Below, one piece after another: positions 22,556 through 30,546 of a DNA stretch of 64,000 nucleotides. Within the stretch, counting starts at the first letter, position 1; every line of letters begins with the position of its first letter. The notes beneath the pieces are model-generated. The model was not told the origin of the DNA. It saw only the letters and a list, made by a program, of their open reading frames with translations, and searched no databases. A program made the translations under genes and the position numbers. Source of the stretch: Halorubrum sp. Atlit-26R (GTDB lineage Archaea > Halobacteriota > Halobacteria > Halobacteriales > Haloferacaceae); contig NZ_QPLT01000011.1 in NCBI RefSeq assembly GCF_003666015.1, positions 1 to 64,000 of the forward strand. The letters are read 5' to 3'.

Positions 22556-25500
22556 TTAGTCGTTGCGGCGGGTCGCGAGCAGCGCAGCGGCGATGAGGGC
22601 GACGAGTGCGACGAGCGCACCGAAGCCGGGCGTGCCGTCTTCGCTGGTGCCGTCGGAGCCGTCGGAACCGTCGCTACCGTCGGAGCCGTCGGAACCGTCG
22701 CTACCGTCGGAGCCGTCGGAACCGTCGCTACCGTCGGAGCCGTCGGAACCGTCGCTACCGTCGGAGCCGTCGGAACCGTCGTCGGCGGCTTCGATGGTCA
22801 GCGTGCCGGTCTGACTGTCGCTCTCAGTCGAGATTCCGTGCTCGTAGTCACCAGCTTCGAGGCCGGAGGTGTCCGCGGTGAACTCCACCGTGGTGTCCTC
22901 GCCGCCCTCGAGGGTGACATCCTGACTGTCGAGCTCGTCGCCGTCAAGCGTGAGCGAGACAGTCTCGGTCGTCTCGGAGCTGCCGGTGTTCTCGACCGTC
23001 GCCGAGACGTCGACCGAGTCACCAGCCGTGGCGGTGGCTTCCTGCGGGCTCAGCTCAGAGACCGTGAAGGCGCCACCGGTGTCGACTTCCTCAACGAGCA
23101 CTGCGTCGGAGTCCGCGATGGAACTCCCGGCGACCCGGAAGTTCACCGTCGCGTTGTCACCAGCCGAAGCGCCACTGAGGTCGACCTCTGCTTCGAACGA
23201 GCCGTCCTCGTTAACCGTAGCCTCAGGCGTCTCGACGAACGAGGGCGAGACACCCTCTGAGGAGCGGACGCGAACACTCACGTCCGAACCGGGCGCAACG
23301 TTGGTCTCACCGGTGACCATCGCACCCTCGGTGGCTGCGATTTCGACGTTGTCGTCGTCGTTCACGTTGTCGAAGGACGCATCGCGGTCGGCGAGGTTGA
23401 ATTCAGCCGACGCGGACTGCGTGTTGTCCTCACCAGCCGGGAAGTACGGGAAGGCGGCCTCACTCACGCCGTTGGCGCCGCCGAGAGCCCGCGCCAGGTC
23501 CTGGGAGTTGTCCAGATCAGCGTCTTCCTCATCACTGAGGGCCGGGTCGGTGAATTCGAACTGGTCCTCGTCGTCAGCTTCGTATTCGATTTCAGCCGTG
23601 AAGTCCGTGTCGTCATCGACCGACTGAGTGAACGCGCTGTCCTCACTCGTGTCGACCACGATGAACATCTGGCTGGATTCTTCGTCAACGAACACGGAGA
23701 CTGCGTCTTCAGGCGCATTCTGGAGGTCGAGCGACGTCGGGTCCTGGTTGCCCGTCGCGTCGTCAGTCTCAACCACGATGTTCACACCCTCACCCGGGTC
23801 TTGGTCGAGCCGGTAGAGCGTGTTCGCGCTGAAGCCGTCGTCAAGCGCGTCGAAGTTATCGTCGTCCAGCGCGACCATGTGGCCGTAGATCCCGCTGGCC
23901 TCAGCCGAGATGACGAGCTGGTCGTCGAGCGCGATGTCCGAGCTCTGGGTCACCTGCTCCAGCAGCTCAGAGGTGTTGGAAGTCTCGTCAGCCGGGTTGG
24001 CCGGAGCCGTCCACGTCTGGACGTTCTCGATACCGGGCTCGGTCAGGTCGAGCGTGGTCAGACCGATCTCGTCGTCGAGTTCGGACTCCTCGTCGTCGTT
24101 GACGATGAAGTCGTTGTTGCCGTTCGCGGCAACGTCGTAGTCCGTGGGCTGGAGCGGACGCGCCAGCTGATCGAACTTGGTTTCGTCGCCAGCGTCAATC
24201 TGACCAATCGCGTCGAGGTACTCGGTGAAGGTGACATCGCTGGCATCATCGCCAACGAGCGGCGTGTCAGTATCTTCCGAGTAGTACTCGGCGTCTTCAG
24301 TAGTGGTGGTCCCGTACAGCTCACTCTCAACGATGTCTTCTTCGGAGCTGTAGACGACACCGGGGTCGACGTTCGTGCCGAGCGTCCGCGTGTTGACCTT
24401 GAAGGTCACTTCGTCGTCATCGTCGTCGTCCTCAAGGTAGAGGACGTCGACGAAGCCTACGTCCTCGCTACCGAACTGGACCCAGGTACTGTCAGCGTCT
24501 TCGAGTTCGACAGTCATCTCGGCGACGTCGCCCGCAGTCTGGCTGTAGACGCTCTCGCCGAAGTCAGCCTGCCGGTCGAGTTCCTCGACCGTGATGCTGC
24601 CCGCGTCCGATGCTTCGGTGTCGGTCACGTTGAACTCGAACTCGTAGTCGCCCGTGTCGATACCGGTGAAGTCGACGTCATCCTCAACGTCACCGATGTC
24701 GAGGAGAACGACCTTCTCGTCAGCGTCATCTGCGCCTTCGGGGTACTGCGCAACGCTGAACTGCCCCTCACCATCGGCGCTGGTCAGGTCGCTCGGGTCT
24801 GCACCTTCGGGAACCGTGGCGAACGAGTCTGTGTTGCTGCCGTTGAAGATACTGTACAGTTCGTTGCTATCGAGGTCGCCGTCAGCGCTGACGTTCAGCG
24901 CGTAGCCGGCGCGGTTCGAGTTGATGTCGAGTTCGGTCGTCGTACTGCCTTCGTCGTTGACCGAATCGTCATCGAACTCGGCGCTGAGGCTCTGCGTCCG
25001 AATCTCGAACGTAGCGTCCTGAGAGGGAGTCGTCGTCAGCTCCGAGCTAGTCACGTAGTAGTCACCGGCGCTGTAGTCGCCAGTGTCAACGATCAGCTCG
25101 CCGTCATCGTTCACGGAGAGGTCCTCCTCGAACGTGCTGGAGTCGACCTGGTTGTTGTCTCCGTAGGAGTCGACGCTACGCAGTTCGTACTCAGTGCCAG
25201 GCGGCGTATCAGTCTCGTCCGAATTAGTGACATTCACGTCCTGACCCTGGAACGGATTGGCCGGGTCGTAACTGATGTCAGTAGTCGACGAGGTCGAGCC
25301 CACGGTGATCTCGTCCGTGAACGTAACATCGCCCTCGTCCGTACTGGCCGTGATGTCAACGTCGTACGTGCCTCCGGTCAGCGGCGTGGAGAGGTCAGTG
25401 AAATCGAAGCGAGTCGTTCCACTGAGCGTGTCGCCGTCAGAACCAGCCGTCACCGACTGATCGTTGATAGCAACCTCGACGGGATTGTCAAGATCCACAT

Positions 25501-26086
25501 CCGGACCGGTGTTGGTGATCTCAACAGCGAAGTCAGAGATCGTTTCACCGGTCTCGACCTGATCCGGCAGGTTGTTGACCTGCTCGAAGTCGTTTTCGAG
25601 GTCGTAGACGGTGACACCGTTGTCAGCGCTGACAAAGTCGTTTCCAGCCTGGTCCGTCAGGACATTACCGCTGTCATCAACGAGCTGAACACGGTGATAG
25701 TACTCACCACTCTCGGGGGCGGTGACCTCAGAGAACCCATCGAAGGTCACCGCAGAGCTATCGTTGCCGAGTTCCTGTCCCGAGACAGTTTGACTGTCAA
25801 CTACGGTACTGAATTCGGAGTCGCTGGCGATCTGCCAGCGAACCTGATCAGGTGTAACGTTAGCACCAACCGAGGTATTGGTATTCGTAATCGATACTTC
25901 CGGGGTAAACGTGGAACCGCTGTCAACAGCGGTTCCATCAGACGGCGACAGGTCGTATGTGAGATCGCCGTTGGTCGTCGCAGCAGCCGGAGCTGCGGCG
26001 AAACCAGCCGCGAACATGGACACGACCATGATCGCCGCGAAGAAGACCGCGTTGGCCTTCCCGCGATAGTTTGTATCGTTTGTCAT
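22556..26086 (-). CDS. S-layer glycoprotein (PGF-CTERM)
   Basis: 1176 residues. A signal peptide (about 1-37: YRGKANAVFFAAIMVVSMFA ... AAPAAA) has the standard haloarchaeal S-layer preamble. Extended acidic beta domains with N-glycosylation sequons (for example NTNTSVGANVT) follow. A Gly-Ser-Asp tandem linker then leads to PGFGALVALVALIAAALLAT and RRND, an archaeosortase (PGF-CTERM) sorting signal for lipid anchoring. It has no cysteines. It is longer than typical S-layer proteins (about 800-900 residues) and the linker is GSD-rich where a Thr-rich one is usual. It would form or decorate the cell surface lattice. It lies inside the provirus, 15-37 kb from the ends. Confidence 0.9.
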   Translation of the reverse strand: MTNDTNYRGKANAVFFAAIMVVSMFAAGFAAAPAAATTNGDLTYDLSPSDGTAVDSGSTFTPEVSITNTNTSVGANVTPDQVRWQIASDSEFSTVVDSQTVSGQELGNDSSAVTFDGFSEVTAPESGEYYHRVQLVDDSGNVLTDQAGNDFVSADNGVTVYDLENDFEQVNNLPDQVETGETISDFAVEITNTGPDVDLDNPVEVAINDQSVTAGSDGDTLSGTTRFDFTDLSTPLTGGTYDVDITASTDEGDVTFTDEITVGSTSSTTDISYDPANPFQGQDVNVTNSDETDTPPGTEYELRSVDSYGDNNQVDSSTFEEDLSVNDDGELIVDTGDYSAGDYYVTSSELTTTPSQDATFEIRTQSLSAEFDDDSVNDEGSTTTELDINSNRAGYALNVSADGDLDSNELYSIFNGSNTDSFATVPEGADPSDLTSADGEGQFSVAQYPEGADDADEKVVLLDIGDVEDDVDFTGIDTGDYEFEFNVTDTEASDAGSITVEELDRQADFGESVYSQTAGDVAEMTVELEDADSTWVQFGSEDVGFVDVLYLEDDDDDDEVTFKVNTRTLGTNVDPGVVYSSEEDIVESELYGTTTTEDAEYYSEDTDTPLVGDDASDVTFTEYLDAIGQIDAGDETKFDQLARPLQPTDYDVAANGNNDFIVNDDEESELDDEIGLTTLDLTEPGIENVQTWTAPANPADETSNTSELLEQVTQSSDIALDDQLVISAEASGIYGHMVALDDDNFDALDDGFSANTLYRLDQDPGEGVNIVVETDDATGNQDPTSLDLQNAPEDAVSVFVDEESSQMFIVVDTSEDSAFTQSVDDDTDFTAEIEYEADDEDQFEFTDPALSDEEDADLDNSQDLARALGGANGVSEAAFPYFPAGEDNTQSASAEFNLADRDASFDNVNDDDNVEIAATEGAMVTGETNVAPGSDVSVRVRSSEGVSPSFVETPEATVNEDGSFEAEVDLSGASAGDNATVNFRVAGSSIADSDAVLVEEVDTGGAFTVSELSPQEATATAGDSVDVSATVENTGSSETTETVSLTLDGDELDSQDVTLEGGEDTTVEFTADTSGLEAGDYEHGISTESDSQTGTLTIEAADDGSDGSDGSDGSDGSDGSDGSDGSDGSDGSDGSDGSDGSDGSDGTSEDGTPGFGALVALVALIAAALLATRRND
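22651..22781. repeat. 27-bp tandem repeat in the S-layer linker
   Basis: About 4.8 copies of CGTCGGAGCCGTCGGAACCG-TCGCTAC, each encoding nine residues of the (GSD)n linker. Copies are nearly identical at nucleotide level, so copy number can change by slippage without shifting frame, altering the spacing between the surface domains and the membrane anchor. Confidence 0.85.
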
Positions 26087-26580
26087 TGTTGTTGTCTGTT
26101 GTCTGCGTTGCGTTGACAGCTTTCTCCGTCTCCTGATGCCCGATCGTCAGTGACCAACACTACTTCGAGGGCGCGACTTGGACTTGGGTCAGGGGTACTC
26201 GCTCTCACGCATTCGCATCGGGTTAGGGGTACTGCGCTTGGAACGTGTGGCGGTCTTGGTAAATACTTTGTGTCTATTTGCGTCCGTGTCAAATCCTACC
26301 AAGCATCCGGAGAACGCGTCAGACGCCGGATTTCAGATCTCGGGGATCAGCGAGTGCGCGGCCGGGCTGACGTATCCGCGAACGACTGCCGCGACGTGCG
26401 GGACGTAACCCTTACCACGCGCTGCCGAGTACACCCGTGTGAGCCCGCCCCGGGGCACCGTACCGGTTTTTCGGGCTAGGGACTCGCGGTGCCCTGTCGG
26501 TCGCCGGACACGCGCCCCCGCGGCGCGTCGGGCTCACTTGGACCCCGCTTCATACCTCCGTCACACGTGCGTCGCGAGCC
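26087..26580 (-). promoter_or_regulatory. S-layer gene upstream region
   Basis: About 500 bases without a gene. The 30 bases before the ATG are CA-rich and unstructured (mRNA sense: CAACGCAACGCAGACAACAG), as expected of a leader ahead of a highly expressed gene. Tandem 14-mers GGGTCAGGGGTACT (26186-26199) and GGGTTAGGGGTACT (26220-26233) lie 34 bp apart on the plus strand. A TATA-like AGTATTTACC (minus) near 26255-26265 would give a leader of roughly 150 bases. Confidence 0.5.
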
Positions 26581-26584
26581 GATA

Positions 26585-28507
26585 CTACGGTGACTCCGCA
26601 TCGAACGCTTCCTCAAGCGCCGCCGACCACGAGCCGAAGTGTCGCCGATAGGTCGTACACCCGTACGCACCGTGGTCGGTCATGTCGTTCATTGAGGGGC
26701 GCTTGTCGAGGTCGTCGCGTAGCCGGCGGAGTTCGGCAAGCAGTTCTCTGTCTGTCGGTCCGCGATCCGCGTCGAAGCCCGCCGCTTCGAGCGCCTCGCG
26801 CCACGAGCCGAATCGGCTTCGGTACTGCGTTTCGGTGTACTCTCCGTCGTCTTGGACGTCAAGCAGCGAGGGCACTTTGTCGCGCTCCTCGTGAAGTCGG
26901 TGGAGGTCCGCGAGGAGCTCGTCGTCGCTCGGGCGGTCGTCGTCGGGGTCGATCTCGGCCGCGTCGAGCGCCTCACTCCACGAGCCGAAGCGGCGCTGAT
27001 AGGTCGCGATTCCGTGGGTGCCCTCCTCGACGACGTCGGTCGCGGTCGGCACCCGCCCGAGTTCGTCACGCAGTCGATGGAGATCGGCGAGGAGATCATC
27101 ATCTGACACCTGCTGGCGGCTCGACCGGTCTGCCGGGTCGAGCCCGGCCGCCTCAAGCGCCTCGGCCCACGACCCGTATCGCCTCGTGTACGTGCGTGCG
27201 CCATGGTCTCCGTGGTCGGCCATCTGCTTAAATCGCGGCGGCTCGCCGAGTTCGTCCGCGAGCTCGCGGAGGTGTTCGAGGAGCCGCTCGTCAGAGACTT
27301 GCGGCCCGGGTGCGGCCGGGTCGTCCGGGTTGTTCACCTGCCGCGACTCGAGGAAATTGTCAGCGTCGATGTGTTCGAAGGCGGTATCGAGCGCCGCCGC
27401 CCACGACCCGAACCGTCGCCGGTACGTCGAGGGGTAGTAGTTGCCCTGATCGTTCATTTCTGTGACGGTGGGCGCGCGGCCGACCTCGTCGCCAAGGCGC
27501 TGGAGTTCGTCGATGAGGTCCTCTGTTGGGATACGCTGCTGGGGATCGTTCGGTTCGAAGCCGGCTGTCGCGACGGCCGCGTTCCACGAGTCGAATCGGC
27601 GGAGGACGGTCGTATCGGCGATATCACTGTGGTCGCGGAAGTCCTGAATTGAAGGCGCGCCGTCGGCGTCAGTGACATCAGCGACACGCCGGATTTCCGC
27701 AAGCAGATCGTCGTCGCTGTACGTCTGGGCGGCGCGGCTTCTCTCGTCGCCAGTCTCGCTGTTGACGGTGTCCTCCGGAACAGTCTCAAACGCTGTGTTG
27801 AGGGCGTTGTCCCACGAATCGAACCGGTTGTAGTAGGTCGGAACCGAGTAGCGGCCGTGTTCGCGAACGATCGTGGTCGTAGGGCGCCCCCCGAACTCGT
27901 CGTGAAGCCGCCGCAGATCGGTGAGTAGTGCCTCGGTCGTCACGTCCTGTGGCGGCGGTGGCTCGAAGCCGGCCGCTTCAAGCGCATCCGCCCACGACCC
28001 GAACCGGTCTCGATACGTCGAGGCCGCGTGCTCACCCCGTTCTCTGATGTCGCTCAGCGTCGGCGGACTACCATCGTCGCCAGCGAGTTGGCGAAGCTCG
28101 ACAAGGAGTTCAGCGTCAGAGACGTTTTCCCACTCGCGGTCGGGCACCGCTCCAAAGGCCTCTTCGAGCGCGTCCGCCCACGACCCGAATCGCTCATAGT
28201 AGGTGATGTACGCGTACGCGCCGTGTTCGTCCATCTGGTCAACCGTCGGGATCTGGCCAACCTCGTCACGAAGCCAGCGGAGTTCAGCGACGAGTTTGTC
28301 GCGCGGAATCTTGTTGGCCTGTGTGAAGGGGCCGAGTCCTGCCTGTTTTATCGCCGCTCGCCATGAGCCGAACCGGCGCCGTACTTTCCGGGATGAAATA
28401 TCCGACTCCTCGGTGAACGTCTGCTCGCTGGGTGTCCCATCGACAGCAGGGAGGGCCGCGACGCGGCGGATCTCCTCAAGGAGGTCCGCGTCGGAGTACT
28501 GGGGCAT
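26585..28507 (-). CDS. Ten-repeat HNH-associated-repeat protein
   Basis: 640 residues built of ten copies of a module of about 60 residues. Each has a helix with LL-x2-L-x-R/H-L, a linker like G-x2-P-T, then a Y-x-RFGSW-x2-AL-x-AAG block (examples: RFGSWRAAIKQAGLGP, RFGSWADALEEAF, RYGSWAEALEAAGLDP). This is the homing-endonuclease-associated repeat (HNH_repeat), but no HNH nuclease motif is present. Such arrays probably bind DNA with one repeat per short site. It is transcribed toward the S-layer gene from its own start. Confidence 0.8.
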   Translation of the reverse strand: MPQYSDADLLEEIRRVAALPAVDGTPSEQTFTEESDISSRKVRRRFGSWRAAIKQAGLGPFTQANKIPRDKLVAELRWLRDEVGQIPTVDQMDEHGAYAYITYYERFGSWADALEEAFGAVPDREWENVSDAELLVELRQLAGDDGSPPTLSDIRERGEHAASTYRDRFGSWADALEAAGFEPPPPQDVTTEALLTDLRRLHDEFGGRPTTTIVREHGRYSVPTYYNRFDSWDNALNTAFETVPEDTVNSETGDERSRAAQTYSDDDLLAEIRRVADVTDADGAPSIQDFRDHSDIADTTVLRRFDSWNAAVATAGFEPNDPQQRIPTEDLIDELQRLGDEVGRAPTVTEMNDQGNYYPSTYRRRFGSWAAALDTAFEHIDADNFLESRQVNNPDDPAAPGPQVSDERLLEHLRELADELGEPPRFKQMADHGDHGARTYTRRYGSWAEALEAAGLDPADRSSRQQVSDDDLLADLHRLRDELGRVPTATDVVEEGTHGIATYQRRFGSWSEALDAAEIDPDDDRPSDDELLADLHRLHEERDKVPSLLDVQDDGEYTETQYRSRFGSWREALEAAGFDADRGPTDRELLAELRRLRDDLDKRPSMNDMTDHGAYGCTTYRRHFGSWSAALEEAFDAESP

Positions 28508-28558
28508 GTCTACGGAAGGACCGGCGAGGTGTATGAGTGTTCTGTCAGCCGGCTGCGT

Positions 28559-28750
28559 CTACGCTTCTCGGGCGGCCCGCTTCAGGATCTGCGGTGTAAC
28601 GAGGAGGTGAAGCGCTGCGACGCCGACGATAGCGAGCTGGACGGTTCGGTCATCGAGGATGAAAAAGGCGATTCCAATAGCGACAGCAGCACCTGTTACC
28701 GGCATACCCCACCGAATTAGCGGGTTATGAAAGAGGGTTGCTTGGGACAT
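28559..28750 (-). CDS. Small two-span membrane protein
   Basis: Sixty-three residues from MSQATLFHNPLIRWGMPVTG. Two hydrophobic helices: VTGAAVAIGIAFFILDDRTV and LAIVGVAALHLLVTPQILKR. It lies upstream of, and in the same orientation as, the repeat protein. Possible holin-like or envelope protein; not assignable. Confidence 0.6.
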   Translation of the reverse strand: MSQATLFHNPLIRWGMPVTGAAVAIGIAFFILDDRTVQLAIVGVAALHLLVTPQILKRAAREA

Positions 28751-28990
28751 ATCGATTGTCCAACAAGGGAACTCAAATAAGTATACTGCTATCGAGCATA
28801 TCCACCGCTCGTGTGGCGTCTCCGCGAGCGTCGACATCGAGGCGCAGGAGATCGGCGACTGATTGGGCGAGAATAGGCCACCCCGCGAACGGTAACGTTG
28901 ATACGCAAGTGGTTATTTCTCAACAGGTAGCGGCAGTGAAAAAGAGGCCGCGAGTCGGCTGAGCGCAAGCGACGTCGGCGAAAGACACGC

Positions 28991-29170
28991 ATGACTACGC
29001 CCAGCAGACTGGCGGTGACCCCTATCATCGCCACGAAAGGAAGTCTCGCTCTGCTTTGGGCAGGGTACCCTGCTCTCGGCGTCGCCATGATGGTGGCTGC
29101 GTTGCTGACCACGTGGTTGATTGCTCGGGAGTTCGGTCACCGGTTCCGAGGCAGGAGTACCGAGGACTGA
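28991..29170 (+). CDS. Small membrane protein
   Basis: Fifty-nine residues, MTTPSRLAVTPIIATKGSLA, LLWAGYPALGVAMMVAALLT, TWLIAREFGHRF and a polar tail. One or two spans. A hairpin follows at 29181-29195, the same arrangement as at 16163-16349. The flanks 28751-28990 and 29196-29422 contain no recognisable gene. Confidence 0.5.
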   Translation: MTTPSRLAVTPIIATKGSLALLWAGYPALGVAMMVAALLTTWLIAREFGHRFRGRSTED

Positions 29171-29180
29171 CGTTCCTCGG

Positions 29181-29195
29181 CCCCGCTCTGCGGGG
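29181..29195 (+). terminator. Hairpin after small membrane ORF
   Basis: CCCCGC-TCT-GCGGGG, 6-bp stem and 3-base loop, 10 bases after the stop. Its context is shared with 16333-16349. Confidence 0.5.
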
Positions 29196-29422
29196 CATTC
29201 ATACCTGTACTCATTTCGAAAAGACACGACACGAGGTACGCCCAGCAGGACGTGTTTTCACCGCAGCCGGATCAGCTCCGGCCCCCTATCGCGGTGGATC
29301 GTGGTGTTCCATCTTGGAGACCACCTCGTGGTGTGCCATTCGGAGCGGGTTACGATGCTCCGAGGCGTTCTTATCTACGTGTCCCAGCGTAAAAGAGTAT
29401 TGAGTTGACTGGAAGTGTTTCG

Positions 29423-30091
29423 TCAGCCACCGAGAAGCACGGTTCCTCGGTCGCTCGGCGTGTATCGCTCGTCGCTCGCGAACAGCGAGGCGATCTCGCG
29501 GACGCCCTCCTCGGCATCCCACCCTTCGCCCCGGTAGTGCCGGACGGGCGCTCGCCACGCGGAGCGTTCGTAGTGGCTCCAAACGCGCGTTTGGCGCCCG
29601 CCTACCGCCGGTGTGAGCCGGACGTGGTACTGCCACATCCCGAAGAAGCCCTCGGGCCGGTAGGCGTAGGAGCCGACCTCCCAGACGCGCTCGCCCGTCT
29701 CCTCGTCGACGTCGTACTGGATCGACGCGAGCGTATTGGGGTACACTCTTGACATCGACCGGAGTTCCGCTCGGACCTCACTCGGCGGCGCGTCGATCGT
29801 ACCGACCAGCGTCCGCGCGTTGAGCTGGAGCCCGGTCTTCTCGGGGAGCGCGTCGGCCGCGGCCAACACATCGATAGAGGTGTGTTCGTCGACGACGTCG
29901 AGTTCGTCGTCGTAGTCGCCGTCGGCGAGCCGATCCACGACCGGGAGGACGACCCGCCGGGCGCGCCACAGGTCGGGCCACCGGTCGAGGTAGTGCTGCG
30001 CAACCAGGAAGAGTGCGAGCGCGAGCGCCGGCGCGAGCAGCTGGGCGTTCTGGATAGCGATGCGACTCAGGGTGTCGATGGTGGTGGGCAT
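29423..30091 (-). CDS. Membrane-anchored hypothetical protein
   Basis: 222 residues. One N-terminal transmembrane helix (IQNAQLLAPALALALFLVAQ, about 13-32) is followed by a soluble domain with TLVGTIDAPPSEVRAELRSM and ERVWEVGSYAYRPEGFFGMW. Such proteins sit at the distal end of tail modules in several haloviral genomes. Role unknown; an entry or exclusion function is conceivable. Confidence 0.65.
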   Translation of the reverse strand: MPTTIDTLSRIAIQNAQLLAPALALALFLVAQHYLDRWPDLWRARRVVLPVVDRLADGDYDDELDVVDEHTSIDVLAAADALPEKTGLQLNARTLVGTIDAPPSEVRAELRSMSRVYPNTLASIQYDVDEETGERVWEVGSYAYRPEGFFGMWQYHVRLTPAVGGRQTRVWSHYERSAWRAPVRHYRGEGWDAEEGVREIASLFASDERYTPSDRGTVLLGG

Positions 30092-30116
30092 TAGATGGGA
30101 TCACAACTTATTCAAT

Positions 30117-30170
30117 AGTCAGTTCACGATCTGGCAAATGGGGACTTAGGTCCCTGATGGGAGCGGGATT
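30117..30170. repeat. 54-bp intergenic repeat, copy A
   Basis: It matches 30359-30412 over about 54 bases; the best part, TAGGTCCCTGATGGGAGCGG-GATT (30147-30170), differs at two of 24 positions. It contains a GGGAC-TTAG-GTCCC hairpin. The host interval 30092-30546 has no gene. Confidence 0.6.
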
Positions 30171-30358
30171 AGTCAGCCCACGTCACAGACCATCTCCCGA
30201 ACACGCCGCTCTCGCTCCATACCCGTCGGCTTACCTGACCCGACGTGAGAGCGGCGCAGTGCGGGGCCGCCTGACATGCCCGGCCCCGCATTCTCCGATG
30301 TCTCCGTGACTCCGTGTGCGGACGATGTAGCTCAGTCGAGATCAAAACGAATTTGAAG

Positions 30359-30412
30359 AGTCAATTCACTACGAGTCGGTAGGGACCATAGGTCCCTGAT
30401 GAGAGCGAGATT
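30359..30412. repeat. 54-bp intergenic repeat, copy B
   Basis: Second copy, with a better dyad (GGGACC-ATA-GGTCCC, 30382-30396). It lies 135 bp past the stop of the tail-tip gene (30547), so the pair may be 3' processing or termination signals of the late operon. Confidence 0.6.
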
Positions 30413-30546
30413 GCTCCCTCCGCTCTCTTTGATCTGCCCTCCCCCATCCAATCGCCTGCCCGCGATCCTCCGGGCAGATCAACGCGATCCGGGCTGCCAT
30501 CCCCGGTATCGCATTCTGGTCTGATCCGATCCGATCTGATCTGGTC

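Noticed and set aside
22645-22781. CRISPR-like array
   Set aside because: The periodicity is a 27-bp coding tandem repeat without spacers, inside the S-layer linker.
23801-26116. 771-residue plus-strand frame opposite the S-layer gene
   Set aside because: Antisense shadow; the minus-strand product has signal peptide, sorting motif and domain structure.
26585-28507. Homing endonuclease
   Set aside because: Only the associated repeats are present; no HNH, LAGLIDADG or GIY-YIG catalytic motif is seen anywhere in the 640 residues.
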